Notes under the pieces: generated by a model
What the model was told of the DNA's origin: nothing
The model's database searches: none
The model's input: only the letters and a program-made list of their open reading frames with translations
From: Pseudomonas fluorescens Q2-87
GTDB taxonomy: Bacteria > Pseudomonadota > Gammaproteobacteria > Pseudomonadales > Pseudomonadaceae
NCBI RefSeq assembly: GCF_000281895.1
Contig: NZ_CM001558.1
Coordinates: 5,026,556-5,090,555, forward strand
Direction of reading: 5' to 3'
Length of the DNA: 64,000 nt
In this document: positions 23,635 through 32,674 of the stretch, piece by piece
Layout of the letters: every line of letters starts with the position of its first letter
Numbering within the stretch: the stretch's first letter is position 1
Made by a program: the position numbers and the translations under genes

Positions 23635-24402
23635 TCAAACAGCGATGGGCACGCGCTGTAGGTCGCGGCTGGCCTGCACCAACAAACGGGTATACGCATG
23701 CGTCGCGCCGTCGTTCGCCAGAAGCTGACTGTCGAGCGTCTCCACCACCCTGCCCTGTTGCATCACCGCCAGCCGATCACACAAATGCGCCACCACCGCC
23801 AGATCGTGGGTGACCATCAGGTAAGTCAGCCCTTCCTGACGACGGAGGTCGGCCAGCAGGTTGAGGATTTCCGCCTGCACCGAGACATCCAGTGCCGAGG
23901 TCGGCTCGTCCAGCAACAGCACCCGGGGGCGCAGGATCAGCGCACGGGCAATCGCCACCCGTTGGCGCTGGCCACCGGACAACTGATGCGGATAGCGGAA
24001 ACGAAAACTGTCGTTCAAACCGACCTTGCGCAGGATCTCGCTGACCTTCTGCGCGCGCCCGTCGATGCCGTGAATGCGCAGCGGTTCTTGCAGCGCGGCA
24101 TCGATGGTGTAGCGCGGGTGCAACGAGGCATACGGGTCCTGGAACACCATCTGCACGGTGCGGTAGTGGTTCAGCGGCAGGTTGCGGGTCACGGCCTGGC
24201 CGGCGATGTGCAGTTGCCCGGTCCAATGCTGGTACTGCCCGGCCAGGCAACGCAGCACGGTGGTCTTGCCGGAACCGGACTCCCCCACCAAGCCGAATGC
24301 CTCGCCTTCGGCCACGCTCAAATCGACGTCGTGCAGTACCGCGTTCAGTGCCGCGCCCGTGCCGAAACTGAGGTTCAGACCGACGATTTCAATCATGCTC
24401 AT
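23635..24402 (-). CDS. Opp/Dpp-type ABC transporter ATPase (second)
   Basis: 255 residues. Walker A GESGSGKTT, signature LSGGQRQR, Walker B LLLDEPTSALD and switch His in MVTHD are intact. It is the OppF/DppF-like partner of the ATPase encoded 10 bp upstream. The C-terminus is short, without the long solute-selectivity tail of OppF. It powers import by the two permeases of this operon from the cytoplasmic side. Confidence 0.94.
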   Translation of the reverse strand: MSMIEIVGLNLSFGTGAALNAVLHDVDLSVAEGEAFGLVGESGSGKTTVLRCLAGQYQHWTGQLHIAGQAVTRNLPLNHYRTVQMVFQDPYASLHPRYTIDAALQEPLRIHGIDGRAQKVSEILRKVGLNDSFRFRYPHQLSGGQRQRVAIARALILRPRVLLLDEPTSALDVSVQAEILNLLADLRRQEGLTYLMVTHDLAVVAHLCDRLAVMQQGRVVETLDSQLLANDGATHAYTRLLVQASRDLQRVPIAV

Positions 24403-24412
24403 GACAGGCTCC

Positions 24413-25252
24413 TCAAGCGTTCAACCAGAGTGGGTCGCGCTGCAACACCGGCAGCGTGGCGCGTGGATGATCCAGGCTGGGCAGTGCGGCCAGCAGCCCA
24501 CGGGTGTAGGGATGGCTGGCTTGGTCCAGGTCGGCGGCGGCAATCGACTCGACCACCCGGCCGGCGTACATCACCAGCACGCGGTCGCAGAAATGTCGCA
24601 CCAGATTCAAGTCGTGGCTGATGAAAATGAGCCCCAGGTCGCGCTCGCTGACCAATTCTTCCAGCACGTTGAGCACTTGCCGGCGCACCGACACGTCCAG
24701 TGCCGAAGTGGGTTCGTCGGCGATGATCACCTGGGGATCGGTGATGACCATCATGGCGATCATGATCCGCTGGCCCATGCCGCCCGAGACCTCGTGGGGA
24801 TACAAATCGTAGACCCGCTGGGGGTCGCGGATGTGCACCTTGGCGAGCATGTCCAAGGCCCGTTCGCGGGCCTCGCGATGGGGCACTTTGTTGTGGGCCA
24901 GGTACGCCTCGGCGATTTGTTCGCCGACTCGCACCACCGGGTTCAACGAGTACTTGGGGTCTTGCATGATCATCGACATGCGCGCACCGCGAATCGCCTG
25001 GATCTGTTTTTCGCTGGCGGCCAACAGGTCGATATCGGCGAAGCGCAACGTCTTGGCGGTGACCCGTGCCGTCGGCGGATGCAGGCGCAGAAGACTGCGG
25101 CCAACGGTGGATTTGCCCGAGCCGGACTCACCGACGATGGCGAGTTTTTCCCGGCCCAGAGTGAATGACACGTCACGCACCGCCAACGAGGTTTTGCCGG
25201 CGTTGCGGAACTCCACACACAAGTCCTGCACGGCAAGTTTTATCTCAGTCAT
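24413..25252 (-). CDS. Opp/Dpp-type ABC transporter ATPase (first)
   Basis: 279 residues from the ATG at 25252, just after the permease stop; an open extension to 25348 lies inside the permease gene. Walker A GESGSGKST, signature VSGGMGQR (V for the usual L), Walker B VIIADEPTSALD and FISHD are present. OppD/DppD-like; it pairs with the next ATPase in a heterodimer that drives the importer. Confidence 0.94.
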   Translation of the reverse strand: MTEIKLAVQDLCVEFRNAGKTSLAVRDVSFTLGREKLAIVGESGSGKSTVGRSLLRLHPPTARVTAKTLRFADIDLLAASEKQIQAIRGARMSMIMQDPKYSLNPVVRVGEQIAEAYLAHNKVPHREARERALDMLAKVHIRDPQRVYDLYPHEVSGGMGQRIMIAMMVITDPQVIIADEPTSALDVSVRRQVLNVLEELVSERDLGLIFISHDLNLVRHFCDRVLVMYAGRVVESIAAADLDQASHPYTRGLLAALPSLDHPRATLPVLQRDPLWLNA

Positions 25253-25262
25253 GGGCTGTTCC

Positions 25263-26171
25263 TCAGGATTGGCTGCGTGGGTCGAGGACGTCGCGCAAGC
25301 CGTCGCCCAACAGGTTGAAAGCGAGGCTGACCAGCATGATCGCCGCACCCGGCGCCGCCACCAGCCACCAGCTTTCGAGCATGTAGCGCCTCCCGGTGGA
25401 GATCATCGCGCCCCACTCCGGCAGCGGTGCCTGGGCGCCCAAGCCGAGAAAGCCCAGGGCGGCGGCGGTGAGGATGATGCTCGCCATGTTCATGGTCAGG
25501 CGGATGATCACCGACGACAGGCACATCGGGATGATGTGGCGCAGGATCAAGCGGGTACTCGACGCGCCCTGCAGCTGCACCGCGACGATGAAGTCGGCGT
25601 TGCGCAGCGGCAGTGTTTCGGCGCGAGCGAGACGGGCAATCGGTGGCCAGGCCGTCAGTGCGATGGCGATCACCGCATGCTCCAATCCCGGGCCGAGGGC
25701 GGCGATGAACGCCAGCGCCAACACCAGGCTGGGGAACGAGATGAAGATGTCGGTGATGCGCATGAACAGGCTGTCCACCCAACCGCCGAAGTAACCGGAA
25801 ACCGTTCCGACCAACAGGCCGATGGGGCCGACAATGACCGTCACCAGCAAGACGATGTACAGCGTGATGCGCGAGCCGTACACCAGCCGAGCGAAGACAT
25901 CGCGACCGTATTCGTCGGTGCCGAACCAGTGCACGCTGCTTGGCGCCTGCAAGGCCCCGGCAAGGTTCTGCAGCAATGGGTCGTGACCGGCAATCCACGG
26001 TGCGAAAACGGCGACCAGGATCAGCGTCGAGACCACAATCAGGCCGGCGAAGGTCATCGGGTTGCGCAGCAGGAAACGCAGCAGGCGCAAGGCGCTGGCC
26101 GCCAGCGCTGCCGTACTCGAAGCGGGCAGCGCGGCACTGCCGGCGGCGCTGGAAGCAAGGGGCAGGTTCAT
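25263..26171 (-). CDS. Opp/Dpp-type ABC transporter permease (DppC-like)
   Basis: 302 residues from the ATG at 26171, overlapping the stop of the first permease (TAATG). It has an Ala/Ser-rich N-terminus, six membrane segments and the DppC/OppC pattern HWFGTDEYGRDVFARLVYGS in the first periplasmic region. The EAA loop region (ARAETLPLRNADFIVAVQLQG) is intact. Inner-membrane channel subunit of the importer. Confidence 0.93.
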   Translation of the reverse strand: MNLPLASSAAGSAALPASSTAALAASALRLLRFLLRNPMTFAGLIVVSTLILVAVFAPWIAGHDPLLQNLAGALQAPSSVHWFGTDEYGRDVFARLVYGSRITLYIVLLVTVIVGPIGLLVGTVSGYFGGWVDSLFMRITDIFISFPSLVLALAFIAALGPGLEHAVIAIALTAWPPIARLARAETLPLRNADFIVAVQLQGASSTRLILRHIIPMCLSSVIIRLTMNMASIILTAAALGFLGLGAQAPLPEWGAMISTGRRYMLESWWLVAAPGAAIMLVSLAFNLLGDGLRDVLDPRSQS

Positions 26172-27208
26172 TAGCGAGTCCTCGGGTCGAAGATCTTGTA
26201 CAGCGCATCGCTGATCAGGTTCAGCGTCACGAAGATGAGGCCGATCAGCAGCACGCACGCCATCACCGCGTTCATGTCGCCGAGTAGAAGGCTGCTGGTC
26301 AGGTACTGGCCGAAGCCCGGCCAGGCGAACACGGTTTCGATCAACACCGCGCCTTCCAACAGGCCGCCGTAGGCCAGCGCGACGATGGTCAACAACTGCA
26401 CGCGGATGTTGCCGAAGGCATGGCCCCAGACGATCCGCCGCTGGGACAAACCCTTGACCCGGGCGGTGATGATGTACTCCTGGGACAGTTGCTCGAGCAT
26501 GAAGCTGCGGGTCATGCGGCTGATGTAGGCGACCGAGTTGAAGCTGAGGATCACCGCCGGCAACAGAATGTGGCGCAACGCACTGCGGAAAGCCTCCCAC
26601 TCGCCAGACCAGGCGGTATCGATCAGCAGCAGCCCGGTGTGTCTGGGGATCAGCCCGTCATAGGCCAAGCCGATGCGCCCGACGCCACCGGCCCAACCCA
26701 GCCAGGCGTAGAACACCAGGAAGGCCATCATGCCGATCCAGAAAATCGGCGTGGAGTAACCGAACAGCGTGATCAACCGTGCGACATGGTCACCGGCACG
26801 GCCCTGGTGGGTTGCCGCGTAGACACCCAGCGGCAAGCCCGCCAGCACGCCGAACAGAATGGCCAGGGTCGCCAGTTCCAACGTCGCCGGGAAGACCCGG
26901 GCGATGTCGCTGATGACCGGGTTGCCGGTCAGCAAGGCCATGCCGAAGTCACCGTGCAGCAGATCGCCGAGGTAGATCGCGAACTGGGTCCACAACGGTT
27001 TATCCAGGCCCAGCTCTTTGTACACCTGGGCGTAGGCCGAGGCGTCGGCGTCCGGGCCGACGATGGCGAGCACCGGGTCCAGAGGCATGACGCGACCGAT
27101 GAAAAAGGTCAGCAGCAGCAACCCCAGTAGCGTCACCGCCACCGAACCGCCGCGCCGGGTCGCCGAAGCGGCCCGGGTTGTCCAGATTGAAAATGATGCA
27201 GTCGACAT
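26171..27208 (-). CDS. Opp/Dpp-type ABC transporter permease (DppB-like)
   Basis: 345 residues from the ATG at 27208, which is preceded by GCAGGA; two upstream ATGs at 27229 and 27214 are also possible. Membrane segments begin at ~20 (SVAVTLLGLLLLTFFIGRVMP), and DppB/OppB landmarks include a LGLDKPLWTQFAIYLGDLLHGDFG stretch in two parts and the EAA loop LSQEYIITARVKGLSQRRI. It forms the channel together with the DppC-like permease. Confidence 0.93.
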   Translation of the reverse strand: MSTASFSIWTTRAASATRRGGSVAVTLLGLLLLTFFIGRVMPLDPVLAIVGPDADASAYAQVYKELGLDKPLWTQFAIYLGDLLHGDFGMALLTGNPVISDIARVFPATLELATLAILFGVLAGLPLGVYAATHQGRAGDHVARLITLFGYSTPIFWIGMMAFLVFYAWLGWAGGVGRIGLAYDGLIPRHTGLLLIDTAWSGEWEAFRSALRHILLPAVILSFNSVAYISRMTRSFMLEQLSQEYIITARVKGLSQRRIVWGHAFGNIRVQLLTIVALAYGGLLEGAVLIETVFAWPGFGQYLTSSLLLGDMNAVMACVLLIGLIFVTLNLISDALYKIFDPRTR

Positions 27209-27242
27209 GTTCATTCCTGCCTTGGCCATATGGCCGTCGATT

Positions 27243-28865
27243 TCAGCGCTGCTTGTAGACGTCCCGAAGACGGGTGGTAGCGGCGGTGTGGCCGATGTAG
27301 TTGCGCACATCCGCGTGGATCACCACCTCATCGACCATCTGCGAGACCGGCATGATCGCCCCGGCCTGCTGGTCATAGAGGGTCTGGATCTGTGCGTAGA
27401 TTTCACGCTGGCGTTCTGGGTCGCGCTCGCGCTCGGCCTGCTCGATCATCTGGTTGAGCTGCGGGTTGAAGAACGAGGTGCGCCAGCCTTGGAAGTTGCT
27501 CAACTTGGCTTCGGTGCGGTTGTCCGGGTTGTACACCAGGGCACGCAGGCTCGAATGTGGATGCCGCTCCGCCCCGCCACCACCGCGACCGACGAGAATG
27601 TCGAACTGGCGGTCGCGCATCGCCCCGTAGATCTGGTTGCCGGTGCCGGTGATGATCGTCGCCTGGATACCGGCCTGGGCCAGCGTCGCTTGCAGACTGG
27701 TGGCGATGTTGATGAAGGGTGGATCGGTCAGCGAACGGATGGTGATTTTGAAGCCATCGGCGTGACCCGCCGCTGCCAGCAGACGCTTGGCTTCGTCCAC
27801 GTCCAGGCGATAACCCGGGTCGTCCAGGCGTGCCGGCAGCCCCAGCTGCAACGGTCGCTGATTGATCACGCCGTAGTGCGGCATGACCACGTCATTGATG
27901 CCTTGGTAATCGATGAGCAGGCGGATCGCCTGGCGCACACGGATGTCCTGGAACAACGGCTGCTGCATGCTCATCGCCACGTAGTACAGCGTGCCCCGGG
28001 CGATGCTTTGGATACGGACCTCATCGACCTTGCCCAGCGCCTTGATGTCCGTGGCGGCCATGCCGCGGGCGACGTCCAGGTCACCGCGTTCGACCATCAG
28101 GCGCAACGCCTGGGATTCGGTCATGTTGCGCATGATCACCCGGCGCAGCTTCGGAGCGCCGCGCCAATAGTCGTCGTTGCGACTCATCAGGATCACGTCG
28201 TTGGCCCGCCAGATGTCGAGCTTGAACGCGCCGGAACCGGCCGTGTGAGTCGCCAGCCACGCAGCGCCCTGGTCGTCGCCGACCTGATGCTGCAAGGCGA
28301 CCGAACGATCGATGATGAAAGCGCTGGGCGAGGTGGCCAGGGTGTTGAGCACTAGCATCGGATCGGTGCTGCGCGGCAGTTCCATGACAAAGGTGTGCGG
28401 CCCTTCGGCGCGCATCAGCGTGGTGACGTTTTCAGCGGTGAAGCCGTAGGCTTTCCAAGTGGAGGCCAGGGCGCGGTTGAGGGTGACGACGCGTTGCAAT
28501 GACCAGGCAACGTCTTGCGCCGTGAGCGGAGTGCCGGAGTGAAAGCGCACGTCATTGCGCAACTGGAAGGTCAGGCGCATGCGGTCGGGGCTGATCTCCC
28601 AGGCTTTCGCCAGGGCCGGAATCAGCGTGTCCGGCTGCGCCGCGTCCTGCTCCAGGAGCATGTCATAGACATTGGCGTTGACCTCGGCGACCTCCAGGCC
28701 CGTCGCGGCGGCGGGGTCCAGGGACAACAGGTTGATCATGCTCATGCCCACCACCAATTGGTCGGCGGGCGTTTCGCCTTGGGCCAGGCTTGCGGGCACC
28801 TGCACTGCCCACAGGGCCACGGTGACACACAGCAGCCTGGTCAGGCGCTTGGGCCAGAGATTCAT
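27243..28865 (-). CDS. Periplasmic solute-binding protein, Opp/Dpp family (SBP_bac_5)
   Basis: 540 residues. A signal peptide (LLCVTVALWAVQVPASLAQG) precedes a family-5 binding protein with WEISPDRMRLTFQLRNDVRF, NDDYWRGAP and SMQQPLFQDIRVRQAI. A good RBS (AAGGA) lies before the ATG at 28865. Known: this family binds peptides, nickel, opines or oligosaccharides. The porin and the enolase-superfamily enzyme in the same locus favour a sugar acid or small oligosaccharide over a peptide, but the ligand cannot be read from the sequence. Confidence 0.93.
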   Translation of the reverse strand: MNLWPKRLTRLLCVTVALWAVQVPASLAQGETPADQLVVGMSMINLLSLDPAAATGLEVAEVNANVYDMLLEQDAAQPDTLIPALAKAWEISPDRMRLTFQLRNDVRFHSGTPLTAQDVAWSLQRVVTLNRALASTWKAYGFTAENVTTLMRAEGPHTFVMELPRSTDPMLVLNTLATSPSAFIIDRSVALQHQVGDDQGAAWLATHTAGSGAFKLDIWRANDVILMSRNDDYWRGAPKLRRVIMRNMTESQALRLMVERGDLDVARGMAATDIKALGKVDEVRIQSIARGTLYYVAMSMQQPLFQDIRVRQAIRLLIDYQGINDVVMPHYGVINQRPLQLGLPARLDDPGYRLDVDEAKRLLAAAGHADGFKITIRSLTDPPFINIATSLQATLAQAGIQATIITGTGNQIYGAMRDRQFDILVGRGGGGAERHPHSSLRALVYNPDNRTEAKLSNFQGWRTSFFNPQLNQMIEQAERERDPERQREIYAQIQTLYDQQAGAIMPVSQMVDEVVIHADVRNYIGHTAATTRLRDVYKQR

Positions 28866-28936
28866 GGTTCAGTCCTTTCTTATATTTATAAAGACTTGTC
28901 GCCCGGGCAGCTATTGGCCTCGGACGTACCGCACGG

Positions 28937-30091
28937 TCAATGTCGAGACAAGGTATTGGCCTCGATGTACGCGAAGTTGATGTCCTCACCCAATCCAGGC
29001 CGATCCGACAGGTGCACATAACCGTCGGCATCCATGGGATCGACGATGCTGTTGAGGTGCGCCGGGACGTCTTCATAGTCGAGGAACGGATGCAGCAGGC
29101 CGCGCTCGTACCAGCGGCAGTTGCTGATGGCCCCGACCACCGCCAGGTTCGCCGCGCCATTGCCGTGCACTTCGCAGTCCATGCCGAATGATTCGGCCAG
29201 GTGCGCCACCTTCAGGCACGGCCCGATGCCACCGACCCCGGCCACGCCGGCGCGCAGGATGTCACAGGACTTCTGCGTCACCCAACTGGCGCGGCTGTGA
29301 AACTTGCCGGCGATGCTTTCCGGGCCTAGCACCGGGATGTCCAGGTTGGCGGCCAGCCAGGCATAGGACTCGGCGGAATCTTCCATCATCGGCTCTTCGA
29401 ACCAGGCGAAATTCAGCTTCTCCAGCGCCTTGCCGATGGTCAACGCATCCATGCGGCTGTACCAGTGATAACCGTCGAGCATCAGCGCGATGTCCGGCCC
29501 CACCGCTTCACGCACCGCGGCGCAGGCCTGGATGTCCATTTGCGGATTCGGTGCGAAGGAAATCGGCGGCATCCAGGTGTGCAACTTGATGGCTTTGTAG
29601 CCGCGCTGGACCAGCTTCTCGGCGAACTGGCCGTATTCGTCCGGCGTGGACAGGCCTCCGGGCAAATCGTCGCCGCACATCGTCGAACCGTACGCCGGGA
29701 CCTTGTCGCGATAACCACCAATCAACTTGTGCACCGGCAACTTCAGCTTGCGCCCGGCCAGATCCCACAGCGCTTGCTCCACCAGCGCCAACGCCCGATC
29801 GGTGAACTGCCCGGCACTGCCGCGCTGCCAGTGCGCCAGGTCTTGCCAGATGCTCTCGCGATCCATCGGGTCGCGACCGATCAGCACTTTGCGCACGAAG
29901 GATTCGATGATGTGCGGGCGAATCAATTCAGGCGGACCAAAGGCATATCCCTCACTGCCGTCATCACAGCCGATTCGCAGCAGGGCCATTTTGATCATGA
30001 CCTCATCGCCGGGGTGGGCGTGGCCGGCGCTGTCTTGAGCGCGGCGCGAAGGGGTGGAAAAAACTTCGACGTGTACGCCTGTGATTCGCAT
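28937..30091 (-). CDS. Mandelate-racemase-type enolase superfamily enzyme, probable sugar-acid dehydratase or cycloisomerase
   Basis: 384 residues. An N-terminal capping domain and a barrel domain with the expected Mg ligands D206 (LMLDGYHW), E232 (FEEPMM) and E258 (VLGPESI), the base pair partners D277 and H309 (CEVHGNG), and a K169-L-H171 at the end of strand 2 in place of the common K-x-K. Known: this group abstracts the alpha proton of carboxylates, giving dehydratases, racemases and cycloisomerases of aldonic, uronic and aldaric acids. It is the first gene of the leftward transporter operon (71 bp before the binding protein) and lies behind two FadR-like operators. The exact reaction is open. 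Confidence 0.9.
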   Translation of the reverse strand: MRITGVHVEVFSTPSRRAQDSAGHAHPGDEVMIKMALLRIGCDDGSEGYAFGPPELIRPHIIESFVRKVLIGRDPMDRESIWQDLAHWQRGSAGQFTDRALALVEQALWDLAGRKLKLPVHKLIGGYRDKVPAYGSTMCGDDLPGGLSTPDEYGQFAEKLVQRGYKAIKLHTWMPPISFAPNPQMDIQACAAVREAVGPDIALMLDGYHWYSRMDALTIGKALEKLNFAWFEEPMMEDSAESYAWLAANLDIPVLGPESIAGKFHSRASWVTQKSCDILRAGVAGVGGIGPCLKVAHLAESFGMDCEVHGNGAANLAVVGAISNCRWYERGLLHPFLDYEDVPAHLNSIVDPMDADGYVHLSDRPGLGEDINFAYIEANTLSRH

Positions 30092-30119
30092 AGAGAAGTA
30101 AACCCTGAGTTGTTTTTAT

Positions 30120-30137
30120 TTGTATGTCGTCATACAA
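30120..30137. promoter_or_regulatory. FadR/GntR-like operator TTGTATGTCGTCATACAA
   Basis: A perfect palindrome with 7-base arms around TCGT, 29 bp before the dehydratase start codon on the minus strand. Known: FadR-subfamily sites often read T-GTATG-N4-CATAC-A. It probably overlaps the core promoter and represses the operon. Confidence 0.75.
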
Positions 30138-30246
30138 CTTTTCGGATTATTCTGATGTTTCGAGTGAGCTGTCAACCCTGAAATTCAACAAAACATGCGA
30201 TTAAATGGGCTTCACTTGAAAGGAAAGGTCATTTCTGCGTGTGAAA

Positions 30247-30270
30247 TCCACAAATGTCGTCATACCACAA
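30247..30270. promoter_or_regulatory. Second FadR-like site sharing ATGTCGTCATAC
   Basis: AATGTCGTCATACCACA shares the 12-base core ATGTCGTCATAC with the operator at 30120-30137 but is less symmetric. At 110-130 bp upstream it may allow DNA looping or control the opposite direction. Confidence 0.55.
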
Positions 30271-30347
30271 ACGCAAAAAGGGTTACCACTTGGCGCAGGA
30301 AGGAACGGTGACCAGGAGGCAAACAAATGGAGCTGGGGGCTAGAAAA

Positions 30348-30443
30348 CCCTGTGGGAGCGAGCTTGCTCGCGATAGCGGTATGCCTGGGCCGATGATGTT
30401 GAAGGTGCTGCCGTCATCGCGAGCAAGCTCGCTACCACAGGGG
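30348..30443. repeat. REP pair (gcgagcttgctcgc type, inverted)
   Basis: CCCTGTGGGAGCGAGCTTGC faces GCAAGCTCGCTACCACAGGG. One base in the right arm has changed. Confidence 0.9.
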
Positions 30444-30479
30444 CCTATGGCTGGCACAGCGTCTGTGCCAGCCATAGGC
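30443..30479. repeat. Perfect inverted repeat (17-bp arms, 3-nt loop) next to the REP
   Basis: GCCTATGGCTGGCACAG and CTGTGCCAGCCATAGGC pair perfectly around CGT, directly abutting the REP pair. It is not a REP sequence and has no T tract, so its role is unclear. Confidence 0.9.
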
Positions 30480-30631
30480 ACGCAGGGTCAGGTCAGAAGG
30501 GGGCAGGAAATCATCCTGGCGATTTAGACGGGGCTCGCCTCGGTAAATTCGAATCTCACCTTGCCCAGGGAGGAGTAGCCCAGGATCGCCCCAGGACTGC
30601 CTCACATGTTGATGCAAGGCGTCGACCGCTG

Positions 30632-30859
30632 TCAGATTCGGGGGTTGCGTCGGCGATTCCAGAGCACGCCCACCACCGCTGCGATAATCAGCACCCCGGC
30701 ATTACCGAACAACCAGATTGCAAAGTTACGGCTCTGATCCGCATCGCTCTCGTAAAACGGTCCAAAGTAGTTGCCAACCGCTATGAAGACCAGATTGAAC
30801 GCCCCAACGGCCAGGGCAATGATCAGGAGGACAAACAACGCTCCCTTGATGAAGTTCAT
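30632..30859 (-). CDS. Small two-TM membrane protein, candidate immunity to the Tae4 amidase
   Basis: 75 residues from the ATG at 30859, which overlaps the stop of the effector gene (ATGA) and is preceded by TTGGAGGG. Two membrane segments (ALFVLLIIALAVGAFNLVFI and FAIWLFGNAGVLIIAAVVGV) are joined by a ~20-residue polar loop NYFGPFYESDADQ, and the C-terminus is basic (NRRRNPRI). With positive ends inside, the acidic loop would face the periplasm, where the amidase acts. Known Tai4 immunity proteins are instead soluble, about 110 residues, with a signal peptide. So this is either a new type of immunity protein or an accessory; the link is inferred from coupling alone. Confidence 0.6.
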   Translation of the reverse strand: MNFIKGALFVLLIIALAVGAFNLVFIAVGNYFGPFYESDADQSRNFAIWLFGNAGVLIIAAVVGVLWNRRRNPRI

Positions 30860-31368
30860 ATGACCCTCCAAAACCATATGTCTTTGGAGTCATGGAAATC
30901 CGAGAACGTACCTTCGATTGAAAAACCCATTTGTATGCGCACGTAGCTCATCCAATCGGTCAGACGCCGACCATTCCATAGGTCGATGTGATCACCACTG
31001 CGACCAGCGCTGGTTTCATTGGCACGACGCCAGAAATCCTTGAAAAAAATAACCCCCTGCTGACCTTTCAGGTCTTCTTCGAAGGCTTCGCTTTTGACTT
31101 TCTTCATCGGCTGCAAGCCAGGAATCCTGGCGCGGATCAAGGCGCTGGCAAGCTCTTCAGCGGCCAGGATGTGCCCTTCGCTTTTGGCGTGCTGCCAACA
31201 ATGGCGCACGCTTTTGAGCTGGCTCATGTCGGCACCGGCGCGGCGCAGGGCTACGCCGAGGTTGATCGCACATTGGTCACTGAAGTTTTTGATGCCTTTA
31301 TCTCTACAGGGTGCGGCGTCACCGTATATCTGCGGATGGCTATTCCATAATTTATCGAATGTAAACAT
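30856..31368 (-). CDS. Tae4-type T6SS peptidoglycan amidase effector
   Basis: 170 residues. It matches the Tae4 family: FDKLWNSHPQIYG at the start, the catalytic Cys in SDQCAINLGVAL (C33), HILAAEELA in the middle, and the catalytic His in SGDHIDLWNG (H127). Known: Tae4 is an NlpC/P60-like DL-endopeptidase that cuts the D-Glu-mDAP bond in the periplasm of rival cells after type VI delivery. No signal peptide, as expected. No T6SS structural or Hcp/VgrG gene is in the window, so this is an orphan effector that must use an apparatus encoded elsewhere. A strong RBS (AAGGGAGCAGG) precedes the ATG. Confidence 0.9.
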   Translation of the reverse strand: MFTFDKLWNSHPQIYGDAAPCRDKGIKNFSDQCAINLGVALRRAGADMSQLKSVRHCWQHAKSEGHILAAEELASALIRARIPGLQPMKKVKSEAFEEDLKGQQGVIFFKDFWRRANETSAGRSGDHIDLWNGRRLTDWMSYVRIQMGFSIEGTFSDFHDSKDIWFWRVI

Positions 31369-31529
31369 CCTGCTCCCTTCCCTAGGTTCTCGGCTCTGAG
31401 GGCGTAGCCTAGCAGATGCCGATCAGCACTCCTGCATCGAACCCCTGCAGTCGACAGTTTTTCCCCTAGACTTGCAGCTGTCCGCTGTACGCCGGGTTTT
31501 GAATGGGCCCGTACGATAAAGACGAATAA

Positions 31530-32540
<1,011 letters not shown>

Positions 32541-32562
32541 CGTCGCCAGGCTAACACTTTCC

Positions 32563-32592
32563 TGTGGCAAGGGCGCTTGCTCCCTTGCCACA
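32563..32592. repeat. REP-like hairpin, single
   Basis: TGTGGCAAGGG and CCCTTGCCACA pair around CGCTTGCT, a short variant of the gagggagcttgctccc family, just after the DctP stop codon. Confidence 0.8.
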
Positions 32593-32674
32593 AAGTGCCC
32601 GCCCCCCCATCCCCAGCTGCACAGCACATTGCGCTATGATCCCCGCCTTCCCCTGAACAGAGCTTTTACCCCTG

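Larger units (their letters stand above)
30092..30631. other. 540-bp intergenic region
   Basis: Holds the two FadR-like operators, a REP pair and a separate 17-bp hairpin. A 61-codon leftward frame (30432-30617) crosses the hairpin and has no recognisable features, so I do not call it. Confidence 0.6.

Noticed and set aside
30856..31368. A local type VI secretion cluster
   Set aside because: Only the Tae4-type effector is present; no structural, Hcp or VgrG gene is visible in the window.
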